Origin: an uncultured Saprospiraceae bacterium
GTDB lineage: Bacteria; Bacteroidota; Bacteroidia; Chitinophagales; Saprospiraceae
Direction of reading: 5' to 3'
Length of the DNA: 40,326 bases
Assembly: GCA_937928405.1 (NCBI GenBank)
Contig: CALFWZ010000018.1
Coordinates: 1 to 40,326, forward strand
Positions 17,455 through 24,959 of the stretch are shown here, in pieces. Positions within the stretch are counted from its first letter, which is position 1; each line of letters starts with the position of its first letter. Made by a program: the position numbers and the translations under genes. The notes under the pieces are model-generated. The model searched no databases and was not told the origin of the DNA. It saw only the letters and a program-made list of their open reading frames with translations.

Positions 17455-17650
17455 ACATGTGTCATCCCAAATTTCGCCATCATCATTTAATCTGATGGTT
17501 TACACCTAAACGCAGCTTTTTTTGCTGGTTGGCCAATTGGCTTCTAGCTAGTTTGCCCTCTTTTTTCGTAAAAAGAGGGCAAACAGGCAAACTAGCAAAG
17601 AGGCCAACTGGCAATATTTTTCTAAAGAAAAAATTCGGGATGACTTATGT
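17455..17650. repeat. 196-bp nested palindromic element (REP/MITE-like)
   Basis: Terminal inverted repeats of 20 bp bound the element: 17455-17474 and 17631-17650 match at 17 of 20 positions, with a GTCATCCC / GGGATGAC core. Inside is a second nest: 17530-17544 pairs imperfectly with 17600-17614, GCTAGTTTGCC (17547-17557) pairs perfectly with 17586-17596, and 17551-17565 pairs perfectly with 17570-17584 over 15 bp around TCGT. The last two pairings compete, giving two alternative folds. No reading frame is present. It fills most of the 320-bp gap between the MFS gene and the DUF4177 gene; the remaining bases show nothing clear. The look is that of a non-autonomous palindromic element; copies elsewhere are not testable here. 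Confidence 0.6.
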
Positions 17651-17683
17651 TAATGAGTTAGTAGCTCTATAACTCCGATTTAG

Positions 17684-17923
17684 CTAAATGAGTTCCGACT
17701 CCCTATAAGAACTTTGTGCATAAGCATTTTCTTGCCCGACTGGACGCTCAAAAATCAGTTTGGTATTAATTCTTCCTTTGTACCACATCGCTCCATAATC
17801 TTGAGCCATCTGGACAAAACGCCATCCTTGTAGCGCATATTCATGAATAATATCTTCAAAATTTTCTTTTGGTTTCCCAGACCACATGGAGTGCTTTATT
17901 TCTACAAATTTATAAGTATACAT
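17684..17923 (-). CDS. DUF4177 domain-containing small protein
   Basis: A 79-residue cytoplasmic protein. The N-terminal 60 residues match the DUF4177 pattern: YTYKFVEIK at the start, a short helix (ENFEDIIHEYALQGWRFVQM), a loop, and a final strand TKLIFERPV. This domain is small, widespread and of unknown function; it is often encoded alone. The C-terminal 18 residues are polar and probably disordered. The gene stands alone on the minus strand between the palindromic element and the divergent DUF368 gene. The frame, length and start at 17923 are all consistent with a complete gene. Confidence 0.85.
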   Translation of the reverse strand: MYTYKFVEIKHSMWSGKPKENFEDIIHEYALQGWRFVQMAQDYGAMWYKGRINTKLIFERPVGQENAYAQSSYRESELI

Positions 17924-18095
17924 AATTTAGAATTTTAAGGGTGTATAAAAATCAGCTATTGCTGTGCTTTATCTAAAGTTAAGGATTTATTAGAGTAAGG
18001 TTTGAAAATATCGACGAACGAAGTCAGATTTTCGATGATGAACTCGGATGACTAAAATAACCGCCCTTATTTAGTTAACCCCTATTAAAATTACT

Positions 18096-18103
18096 TAAAT
18101 TTG
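18096..18103 (+). promoter_or_regulatory. Promoter core (TAnnTTTG) immediately before the DUF368 start
   Basis: TAAATTTG matches the Bacteroidota -7 consensus exactly and ends 5 bp before the ATG at 18109. If used, transcription would start at or within about 2 nt of the start codon, giving a nearly leaderless mRNA. A TTTA at 18070-18073 is a weak -33 candidate, spaced 22 bp. Confidence 0.4.
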
Positions 18104-18108
18104 TGGCC

Positions 18109-19071
18109 ATGAAAGATACAATTAGTACAATGATTAAAGGGATGGCGATGGGAACCGCAGAAGTTATTCCAGGTGTATCCGGTGGAACAATTGCCTTTAT
18201 TACAGGTATTTACGAAAAATTGCTAAATACCATTAAGGCTTTTGGACCAGGGTTGATTCCGATTTTTAAGGAATCTGGATTTAAAGGTGTTTGGACAGCG
18301 ATCAACGGTGCCTTTTTAATACGACTGCTGGGTGGAATGGCCTTCGGAGTCGTTTTTGGGGTATTTGCCATATCTTATTTATTAGAAAACTATCCGCCTG
18401 CCGTTTGGGCATTTTTCTTTGGGCTGATCATAGCTTCAGCGATCTATATTGGTCGTCAGATTACCAAGTGGGGGCCGGGAGAAATTGCACTGATGATCCT
18501 AGGTGCTATCGTCGCCTATGGAATAACTACAATCGCTCCTGCGGAGGGTTCCGAGTCGTTGGTATTTATTTTCTTTTCAGGTGCCATTGCCATTTCGGCT
18601 TTAATTTTACCAGGAATTTCTGGGAGTTTTATTTTGCTCATCATGGGTATGTATAGTTTTATTATTACCGATACCCTCAAGCCAGCGCTTAGAACCTTGG
18701 CTCCTGATAAATTAGGGATCATGGTGGTTTTTGCATTGGGCTGCTTGACCGGACTGATGACCGTTTCCCGATTATTGTCTTGGACGTTTAAACACTACCG
18801 CAATCTTACCTTAGCTACCTTGACCGGATTTATGTTAGGTTCTCTCAATAAAATTTGGCCTTGGCGGAATGCGACCGATTGGCTACGTGATAAAACTGGA
18901 GCTATTATTTTGAAAGACGATGGAATTACACCGAAAAAAATCTTGGTCGAAGAAAATGTTTGGCCAGGAAATTATAATGGAGATGACGCTTTAGTTGTAG
19001 CGGTGGTAGTGCTGATGATCGTCGGGTTTCTTTCCGTTTTTTTATTAGAACGATTGGGGAGTAAAAAATGA
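18109..19071 (+). CDS. DUF368 family integral membrane protein
   Basis: A 320-residue polytopic membrane protein with about eight to nine hydrophobic helices. The family signature is near the N-terminus: IKGMAMGTAEVIPGVSGGTIAFITGIYEKLL; a second, inverted-topology-like repeat of it is LILPGISGSFILLIMGMY near 170. Family knowledge: DUF368 proteins are relatives of the DedA-independent polyprenyl-phosphate flippases (PopT group), which recycle undecaprenyl phosphate across the membrane; assigning that activity here is inference. GTG at 18103 is in frame but overlaps a promoter core, so the ATG at 18109 is preferred; ATG at 18130 is a poorer alternative. The stop is followed at once by a GTTGAATA array. 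Confidence 0.87.
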   Translation: MKDTISTMIKGMAMGTAEVIPGVSGGTIAFITGIYEKLLNTIKAFGPGLIPIFKESGFKGVWTAINGAFLIRLLGGMAFGVVFGVFAISYLLENYPPAVWAFFFGLIIASAIYIGRQITKWGPGEIALMILGAIVAYGITTIAPAEGSESLVFIFFSGAIAISALILPGISGSFILLIMGMYSFIITDTLKPALRTLAPDKLGIMVVFALGCLTGLMTVSRLLSWTFKHYRNLTLATLTGFMLGSLNKIWPWRNATDWLRDKTGAIILKDDGITPKKILVEENVWPGNYNGDDALVVAVVVLMIVGFLSVFLLERLGSKK

Positions 19072-19075
19072 TTTT

Positions 19076-19105
19076 GTTGAATAGTTGAATAGTTGAATAG
19101 TTGAA
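19076..19105 (+). repeat. 8-bp tandem array GTTGAATA, 3.75 copies
   Basis: GTTGAATA repeats three full times plus GTTGAA, starting 5 bp after the DUF368 stop codon. The unit shares GTTGA with the reverse complement of the longer array at 19177-19272, so the two arrays lie in opposite polarity and their transcripts could pair. Confidence 0.85.
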
Positions 19106-19176
19106 GTTACAAAGTATCTTCAATTTCAAATCAATGTAAAATGACTTGATTGATTAAAAAAAAGAAAATATTTTTT

Positions 19177-19272
19177 ATCAACAAATCAACAAATCAACAA
19201 ATCAACAAATCAACAAATCAACAAATCAACAAATCAACAAATCAACAAATCAACAAATCAACAAATCAACAT
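19177..19272 (+). repeat. 8-bp tandem array ATCAACAA, 12 copies
   Basis: Eleven perfect ATCAACAA units run from 19177 to 19264, followed by a twelfth ending ATCAACAT (to 19272). The array ends 24 bp before the aroE start codon. It is outside any gene, so copy-number change would alter promoter or leader spacing rather than a reading frame. The reverse complement, phased as GTTGATTT, resembles the unit of the array at 19076. Confidence 0.95.
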
Positions 19273-19296
19273 AAAGCCATCCCGTACTAAACGACC

Positions 19297-20079
19297 ATGA
19301 AATTAACAAACTATAAAAACCTCTACGGACTTATTGGCGAGTATCTTTCCTATTCTTTTTCAAAAAAATATTTTGGAGAAAAATTTGCGAAGGAAAAGCG
19401 AACCGATAGTTTTTATGAGTTATTTCCGATACCAACGATTGACGAAATAGATCAATTGATTGATCGGTATCCTAATTTACGAGGCTTAAACGTTACTATT
19501 CCCTATAAAGAAAAGGTTTTTGATTTCTTAGATGAAGTCAGCCCAGATGCCGCTGAAATTGGAGCAGTAAATACCATTCGATTAATAGATGGAAAAAGAA
19601 TTGGCTATAACACCGATCATTATGGTTTTAGAACCTCTCTTTTGAGTATGGTTCCTAAGGGAGAAAAACTACCTGCTCGTGCCTTGGTTTTGGGAACAGG
19701 TGGTGCCTCCAAAGCCATAACCTATGTACTAAGAAGAGAAGGCATTGATTTTCTAAAGGTTTCTCGAACAGCTGGTCTACATAAAATTACCTATGGAAAT
19801 CTTACGGAAGAATTGATTGGGAGCCATCGATTGATTATCAATACGACCCCGCTGGGTACTTATCCTGAGGTGGAAGCGTTACCCGCTTTACCTTATGGCG
19901 TCTTAACTTCAGATCATTATCTGTATGATTTAGTTTACAATCCAGGAGAAACAGCGTTTTTAGCGAAAGGGAATTTTGTGGGAGCAAAAACCAAAAATGG
20001 ATTAGAAATGTTATCTTTACAGGCAGAGAAAGCTTGGGAAATATGGAATAACACTAAGAAGCTGTTTAAAAATAGATAG
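19297..20079 (+). CDS. aroE: Shikimate dehydrogenase
   Basis: A 260-residue enzyme that reduces 3-dehydroshikimate to shikimate with NADPH in aromatic amino-acid biosynthesis. The substrate-binding half shows YGLIGEYLSYSFS (10-22), the catalytic Lys in NVTIPYK (K71), GAVNTI (N92) and the catalytic Asp in GYNTD (D107). The nucleotide-binding half has the glycine-rich loop LGTGGASKA near 128-136, NTTPLGTYPE, and the closing GLEMLSLQAEKAWEIW helix. Length is slightly shorter than the usual 270-280. The leader is unusual in carrying the 8-bp array at 19177-19272. Downstream it is separated from the proline dehydrogenase gene by an inverted-repeat element. Confidence 0.95.
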   Translation: MKLTNYKNLYGLIGEYLSYSFSKKYFGEKFAKEKRTDSFYELFPIPTIDEIDQLIDRYPNLRGLNVTIPYKEKVFDFLDEVSPDAAEIGAVNTIRLIDGKRIGYNTDHYGFRTSLLSMVPKGEKLPARALVLGTGGASKAITYVLRREGIDFLKVSRTAGLHKITYGNLTEELIGSHRLIINTTPLGTYPEVEALPALPYGVLTSDHYLYDLVYNPGETAFLAKGNFVGAKTKNGLEMLSLQAEKAWEIWNNTKKLFKNR

Positions 20080-20081
20080 AT

Positions 20082-20197
20082 GATTTAGTTGCAAGTCATT
20101 GATCTTCAATACTTCAGCTAATTTTGTTTTCCGTAGCTTTGGCTACGCAAAAAAAATGGAGCTTCGTCTTGAAAATCAAGCACTTACAACTAATTTC
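20082..20197. repeat. 116-bp imperfect inverted-repeat element
   Basis: Two arms of about 55 bp face each other around a central perfect hairpin, CGTAGC (20132-20137), loop TTTG, GCTACG (20142-20147). Outer arms pair well: TTAGTTGCAAGT (20085-20096 region) with ACTTACAACTAA (20182-20193 region), then TTGATCTTCAA with TTGAAAATCAA, each with one mismatch. A T-rich stretch (20121-20130) faces an A8 run (20149-20156). It begins 3 bp after the aroE stop. It may act as a terminator, but the arms are far longer than needed, suggesting a mobile palindromic repeat. Confidence 0.6.
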
Positions 20198-20229
20198 AAC
20201 CTCCATTTTTGAACAACTTCTAATTTAAA

Positions 20230-21435
20230 ATGGTGAAAAAAGTAAAAAATAATAGGGAGTTCGAATTGCCGGATTTTAAAAATACTAAAATTGCCTTTGC
20301 TGCAAAGTCCGATGCTCAGTTGAAAAAAGCAGCTCGACTATTTGGGACTATGAACAAAAAATGGCTCGTTGATCTGAGCGCCCCGCTTGGTCTTACCGCC
20401 ATGAAATGGAAACTACCTTTTGTAAAATGGATCGCTAAAGCCACCATTTTTGATCAATTCGTGGGTGGAACGACCCTTCTCAAAACTACTCCTGTCATTA
20501 ATAAGCTATACGAATCTAATGTGCTAACCATTTTAGATTATGGGGCGGAAGGCCGAGATTCAGAAAAAGGTTATAATCAATCCATGAACGAGTTTATTCG
20601 AGCCATCGAATTTGCGGCCACCAATGAGAGTACACCAATCGTTGTTGTAAAAATCAGTAGTTTGACGCGGCATGGCTTATTAGAAAGTATTCAAAATGGA
20701 GAATCGCTTAATAAGGAAACCCGTGGAGAATACCGTAGCTTGCTGAAGCGGATTGATTCGATTTGTCATGTATCGTCTGAACAAGGAGTCAGCGTGTTTT
20801 TTGACGCCGAAGAAAGCTGGATTCAAAATACGATTGACCATTTAGTATTGCTAATGATGCGCCGCTACAATCGCGAAAGGGTAGTGGTCTACAATACTTA
20901 CCAGATGTATCGACATGATCGATTACAATTTCTGATCGATAATTTTTCTTACGCAGAGGAGCATAATTTTATGTTAGGAGCCAAACTGGTCAGAGGTGCC
21001 TACATGGATAAAGAGCGAAATCGAGCCATAGAAATGGGCTATAATTCTCCCATTCAAGTCGATAAAGCAGCTACGGACGACGGCTATAATATGGCACTCC
21101 GATTTTGTTTGGATAACTATGAAAAAATCGCTGTTTGTAACGCAACCCATAACCAAGAAAGTTGCTTGTTAATGACAGAATTGATGCAGGAAAAAAATAT
21201 TCCACAGGATCATCCTCATTTATTATTTTGCCAACTTTATGGAATGAGTGATCATCTAACCTATAACCTGGCGCACGCTGGTTTTTTAGCGGCCAAGTAT
21301 GTTCCTTACGGATTGGTGGAGGATGTCTTTCCTTATTTGGTGCGTCGGGCCCAAGAGAATACCGCCGTAGTAGGAGATATGAGTCGAGAATTTGGCTTAG
21401 TGAAAAAGGAGTTGGACCGACGGAAGTTGGAATAA
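20230..21435 (+). CDS. Proline dehydrogenase (monofunctional)
   Basis: A 401-residue FAD-dependent enzyme that oxidises L-proline to pyrroline-5-carboxylate and passes electrons to quinone. The (beta-alpha)8 domain signatures are clear: VVVKISSLTRHGLLE near 138-152, FFDAEESWIQ, TYQMYRHD, LGAKLVRGAYMDKERNRA, ATHNQES, LYGMSDHLTYNLA, KYVPYG and YLVRRAQENTAV. The last motif carries the paired Arg residues that bind the substrate carboxylate. It is not fused to a P5C dehydrogenase, unlike PutA. The partner dehydrogenase is not in the window. Transcription ends at the strong hairpin 21456-21494, shared with the convergent GH13 gene. Probably peripheral to the inner membrane. Confidence 0.95.
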   Translation: MVKKVKNNREFELPDFKNTKIAFAAKSDAQLKKAARLFGTMNKKWLVDLSAPLGLTAMKWKLPFVKWIAKATIFDQFVGGTTLLKTTPVINKLYESNVLTILDYGAEGRDSEKGYNQSMNEFIRAIEFAATNESTPIVVVKISSLTRHGLLESIQNGESLNKETRGEYRSLLKRIDSICHVSSEQGVSVFFDAEESWIQNTIDHLVLLMMRRYNRERVVVYNTYQMYRHDRLQFLIDNFSYAEEHNFMLGAKLVRGAYMDKERNRAIEMGYNSPIQVDKAATDDGYNMALRFCLDNYEKIAVCNATHNQESCLLMTELMQEKNIPQDHPHLLFCQLYGMSDHLTYNLAHAGFLAAKYVPYGLVEDVFPYLVRRAQENTAVVGDMSREFGLVKKELDRRKLE

Positions 21436-21455
21436 GAAGGTATTTGAAAAAAAAG

Positions 21456-21494
21456 AAAAGAGGGCTGCATTTGTAAAAAATGCAGCCCTCTTTT
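21456..21494. terminator. Bidirectional terminator between proline dehydrogenase and GH13 genes
   Basis: A perfect 17-bp stem (21456-21472 with 21478-21494, core GAGGGCTGCATTT) closes a 5-nt loop. A runs precede it and T runs follow it, so it works in both directions. The GH13 stop codon begins at 21495, directly adjoining the stem. Confidence 0.93.
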
Positions 21495-24326
21495 TTATTG
21501 GATCACCACCCGCTCCGTATATTGCTTTCCTGCAATATCAAATTTCAAAAAATAAATTCCAGCAGTCAACCCATGTTCCCAAGTCTGACTTTGAGAACCT
21601 AGACTTTGAAACGCATCGGTAATCAAGCCTTGTGATTTTCCCAACAAATCTACTACTTCGATCCGAACGTTAGCAGCTTTTTCTAACACATACCGAATAT
21701 TTAAAACACCATTCCCAGGATTTGGAAAAACAGATAAATGGATATCTTTTGCTAATAATTCGTTGGTATTTACCATCACATCTTCTAGGCGTTCCAGTCG
21801 GGTATTGGTGTACAATCGGTATTCACCTGCTTCGAGATTGATCGGTGCAGAAGTGCTAGTTACTTGAATACTATCTTGGGTGAAGTATTCGTACCAAGTA
21901 CCCGTATTTTGAAAGTTGGGGGTGATATTACCAGACTGTACATCAAAATTTCCTAGCACCGTCACGTCAAATTCTGCTCCATTTAGATGAAAGGTTTTAA
22001 AACTACTATTATCCAAAGTCCCTTGATAATCGTTGGTATTGAAAACCTCATAGTTGGATTTTAAATAAATCAATTGACGGGTTACATTATATAGATCACG
22101 GCGATCAGCATCTTCAAAATAATCCCATCGGATGGGTTTATTGTCTACCCGACAATTTTCATTGATGGTGCCATCTGGACAATAGTTAATAGAAAAATCG
22201 TATCCCAATTCACCAAACTGCCACAGCATTTTTGGACCAGGAATCGTGTAGAAAAATACGGAAGCAAGTTCTACTCGATCTAATGCCGTAGAAAAATCTT
22301 GGATATTATAAGTGCTGGTAGAATTACCAAATTCTAAATTTTTATACATCAACCGCTCCTCGTCGTGGCTTTCCATAAAGGTAATCAGATTTGGATTACT
22401 CCAGTTTCGAGCCTGATAGTCGGCACCCGTAAGATCATTATTGTACCCCATCGTGGCTTCGTTGTATTGGTAGTTCATATTGTTCCAAAACAACATTCCG
22501 TAATCGGCTAATTCTTTTTCTTCGGTGTTGACAGCAAAATGTTCCATGATGGCATAAGCGTTTGGATTTATATTCCAAACCACGTCTGCGTAGTCTTTGA
22601 GGATCGCAATCCGAGAAGCATCGTATTGCCCCCAGAGATCGACGTTTCCGCCAGAGTTGACTTGTGTAAAACCTTTTGATAAGTCAAACCTAAAACCATC
22701 CATTCTAAATTCTTCTAAAAAATAAGTGAGCGTTCGATTGACATAATAATCGGTGGCATCACTTTCATGGTTGAAATCATAACCGACATTGAATGGATGC
22801 CGGGCATCGGGATTAAGCCAAGGATTTTCAGAAGTAGGCTTAAAAGCAGAAGGATCCCAATACAATTGTGCGAGCGGACTCTGGCTAAAAGCATGATTAA
22901 AAACGACGTCTAGAATAACGGCAATACCCCGACTATGTGCTTCGTCTATAAATCGTTTTAGTTCGTTGACGGGACCGTAATATTTATCTACCGCAAAATG
23001 AAAGCTAGGATTATATCCCCAACTTAAATTGCCTTCGAATTCGTTGACGGGCATTAGTTCGATGGCGTTGATACCGAGCCGATCTAAATAATCTAAGGTG
23101 TCGATTAACGTTTGATAATCGTGGCGATCCAAAAAATCACGGACTAGTAATTCGTAGATGACCAATTCTTCTACTGCTGGATTTTCGAAATCATTCACTT
23201 GCCAATCATAAGTGGGTGGTCGAGTTTGTAGAACAGATAAAACACCTGATCCGTCTTGTGGATAATCCAAAAGGTCGGGATAAGTTTCTGTTGGAATAAA
23301 ATCATCATGAGCAGGGTCGAGTACATAGGGCGTATATGGATCTGCAATTTTTATGTTCCCATCGACTAGATACTGATAAGGATAAGGTTGGTCTGGATCG
23401 AGTCCAGCAATGTCTAACCAGTAAGTAGTTCCGTCGACACTTCGTTTCATCTGGTAATTTGATTCGGTATTAAAATCATTGAAAGTTCCCAAGACAAAAA
23501 CGTTAGATTTGTTGGGAGCGTAGAGTGCTAACCGGACGGTATTGTCATCCAGAATATTAACACCTAGTTCAGTTCCTGTAGGCGGATTTTCAATGGTAGT
23601 AGGTGGAACAACGGTGTATTCGAAACTAGCACTAACGGATTCACCTCCTTGAGTAGCCGTCAGGATGACTTCATGAAGTCCTAGTTCGTCAGCAGTGATC
23701 GTTCTGGTAATGGAGGTACCTGAGGCAACTCCAAAAAGCGAACCGTTATCGGTCAGTGTTAATCCAGCTGATGGCGTGCAAACACCCTCTACAAAAATCT
23801 GATCTCCTTGTCCAACCACAAGGTCGGTAGCTGTTGGAGCAATGAATGCTACGGAAAGGGTAGTTCCTTCCGGATAGACAGGTGTAAAAATATCAGCTCC
23901 GCTGGCAGCTCGACCCACAATGGAACCATCAACATTTCTAAAAACAAAAGCCATTTGTTCAACGATTTCTCCATTGTTTACACCGTAAAAATTATTAATA
24001 TTATAGGTGATCGTATATTTATCATTACCAATAGAAGTCATCCGGACATTTGGATCGTTCGTTCCCCAATTTCCTTGTACATGTTGCCAGTCGTTACCAC
24101 TGGAACTGAAGTTGGTGATTACGCCTGTATGGGCGTAGATGGTTCCAGAAAAACCAGCTAAGGCACCATTGCCTTGACTAGCATCATAAGTGATCGTTAC
24201 ATTATCCGTTTGGTTGGGTAGGGCAGGATCAACGGTAATGACTTGGGCGGTCATTGAGATAAAGCATAAAATGAAAAAAAGTAAATTTCCTATTCTAACC
24301 AGAAAGGGGCAAGTAGATATTTTCAT
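21495..24326 (-). CDS. Secreted GH13 alpha-amylase-family enzyme with T9SS sorting domain
   Basis: A 943-residue glycoside hydrolase. Order: signal peptide (about 1-27); starch-binding-like N-terminal beta module (about 28-150); Ig-like module (about 155-245); CBM48-like module (about 255-345, LYAPNKSNVFVLGTFNDF); GH13 catalytic barrel (about 380-720); beta domain; T9SS type A sorting domain (about 862-943, from VFPNPGNGVLNI to ERVVIQ). All four GH13 regions are present: ILDVVFNH (471-478), GFRFD with nucleophile D548, IMEHF with acid/base E595, and ESHDEE with D655. It should cleave or transfer alpha-glucans at the cell surface or outside; amylase versus debranching specificity is undecided. 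No SusC/SusD genes are adjacent. Confidence 0.92.
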   Translation of the reverse strand: MKISTCPFLVRIGNLLFFILCFISMTAQVITVDPALPNQTDNVTITYDASQGNGALAGFSGTIYAHTGVITNFSSSGNDWQHVQGNWGTNDPNVRMTSIGNDKYTITYNINNFYGVNNGEIVEQMAFVFRNVDGSIVGRAASGADIFTPVYPEGTTLSVAFIAPTATDLVVGQGDQIFVEGVCTPSAGLTLTDNGSLFGVASGTSITRTITADELGLHEVILTATQGGESVSASFEYTVVPPTTIENPPTGTELGVNILDDNTVRLALYAPNKSNVFVLGTFNDFNTESNYQMKRSVDGTTYWLDIAGLDPDQPYPYQYLVDGNIKIADPYTPYVLDPAHDDFIPTETYPDLLDYPQDGSGVLSVLQTRPPTYDWQVNDFENPAVEELVIYELLVRDFLDRHDYQTLIDTLDYLDRLGINAIELMPVNEFEGNLSWGYNPSFHFAVDKYYGPVNELKRFIDEAHSRGIAVILDVVFNHAFSQSPLAQLYWDPSAFKPTSENPWLNPDARHPFNVGYDFNHESDATDYYVNRTLTYFLEEFRMDGFRFDLSKGFTQVNSGGNVDLWGQYDASRIAILKDYADVVWNINPNAYAIMEHFAVNTEEKELADYGMLFWNNMNYQYNEATMGYNNDLTGADYQARNWSNPNLITFMESHDEERLMYKNLEFGNSTSTYNIQDFSTALDRVELASVFFYTIPGPKMLWQFGELGYDFSINYCPDGTINENCRVDNKPIRWDYFEDADRRDLYNVTRQLIYLKSNYEVFNTNDYQGTLDNSSFKTFHLNGAEFDVTVLGNFDVQSGNITPNFQNTGTWYEYFTQDSIQVTSTSAPINLEAGEYRLYTNTRLERLEDVMVNTNELLAKDIHLSVFPNPGNGVLNIRYVLEKAANVRIEVVDLLGKSQGLITDAFQSLGSQSQTWEHGLTAGIYFLKFDIAGKQYTERVVIQ

Positions 24327-24513
24327 AAAAAAGTGGTTTTTTTAAATTGAAAGAAATTTTTTAATTATCTCTAAAAATAATTCATTTTATCAGTTTTTTG
24401 ATGGATTTTACCCTATTAAAGTCATATTATCATCATATTCTTGACAATATGGGTAATAAAGTGTATCTTCGATAAGTTCGGATATTCGGTCTTTTTGAGA
24501 CTGATTTATTCGC

Positions 24514-24535
24514 AAAACGTAAGAAAGCTTACGTT
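24514..24535. promoter_or_regulatory. AACGTAAG hairpin upstream of a small conserved gene
   Basis: AACGTAAG (24516-24523) and CTTACGTT (24528-24535) form a perfect 8-bp stem with an AAAG loop, followed by ATTTTTTAAT. The hairpin stands 61 bp before the ATG at 24596. It could be a leader attenuator, an operator, or a terminator of something upstream; no upstream plus-strand gene is near. Confidence 0.35.
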
Positions 24536-24595
24536 ATTTTTTAATCAAAAGGCGAGATGAATTTTTTATTCCCGCCGAAAAAATTTTGTACGATT

Positions 24596-24823
24596 ATGGC
24601 AAGACCATCATTGAAGCCACCAAAATTGAAAGACGGATTTTACATCGAATTAAGTGGCGGAAGTCACGGACGAGGTATTAAAATCCACCGAGAGACAAAA
24701 AAAGAAATTGATCATTTAATGGAGCAATATCAGCGAATGAGAGATGTTACCTATTTAGGTGAAATGAAAGAAGGTAAATTCTTAGATGACAAGGGTAAAC
24801 CGAGAAAAAAGAAAAAAAGATAA
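24596..24823 (+). CDS. Small conserved lysine-rich protein of unknown function
   Basis: A 75-residue protein. The frame is open back to an ATG at 24557, but the extra 13 residues look non-native and MARPSLKPPKLKDGFYIEL from 24596 is the more natural start. It has a compact core of about 50 residues (FYIELSGGSHGRGIKIHRETKKEIDHLM) and a very basic tail (PRKKKKR). The composition could suit nucleic-acid binding, but no known fold is recognised. No signal peptide. It is a single-gene unit ending at the terminator 24840-24877 and is probably real: clean frame, own terminator, upstream hairpin. Function unknown. Confidence 0.7.
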   Translation: MARPSLKPPKLKDGFYIELSGGSHGRGIKIHRETKKEIDHLMEQYQRMRDVTYLGEMKEGKFLDDKGKPRKKKKR

Positions 24824-24839
24824 CGTTTAGAATTAATTG

Positions 24840-24877
24840 AAAAAGCCACTGTAATCAACTGATTACGGTGGCTTTTT
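24840..24877 (+). terminator. Rho-independent terminator of the small conserved gene
   Basis: An 18-bp stem with one wobble (24840-24857 with 24860-24877, core AAAAAGCCACTGTAATCA) and a tight loop ends in T5. It starts 17 bp after the stop codon at 24823. Confidence 0.92.
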
Positions 24878-24959
24878 CGTTGTGCTTTTTAAGAAAATAG
24901 TAAATGGCAAATAGCCTTTATTTGGTTCTGAAAATTCGTCAAGTATACAAACAAAAAAA

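Noticed and set aside
17551..17584. Plain Rho-independent terminator
   Set aside because: The hairpin is strong, but it is nested in larger inverted repeats and is not at the end of a nearby gene on either strand; the T run is inside the stem.
18291..18656. Open frame of 121 codons inside DUF368
   Set aside because: It is a shadow in another frame of a well-supported membrane protein gene.
19177..19272. CRISPR-like array
   Set aside because: The units are 8 bp with no spacers and no cas genes nearby; it is a simple tandem repeat.
21495..24326. Polysaccharide utilisation locus around the GH13 gene
   Set aside because: No SusC, SusD or further glycosidase genes are adjacent; the TonB receptors in the window are distant and on other units.
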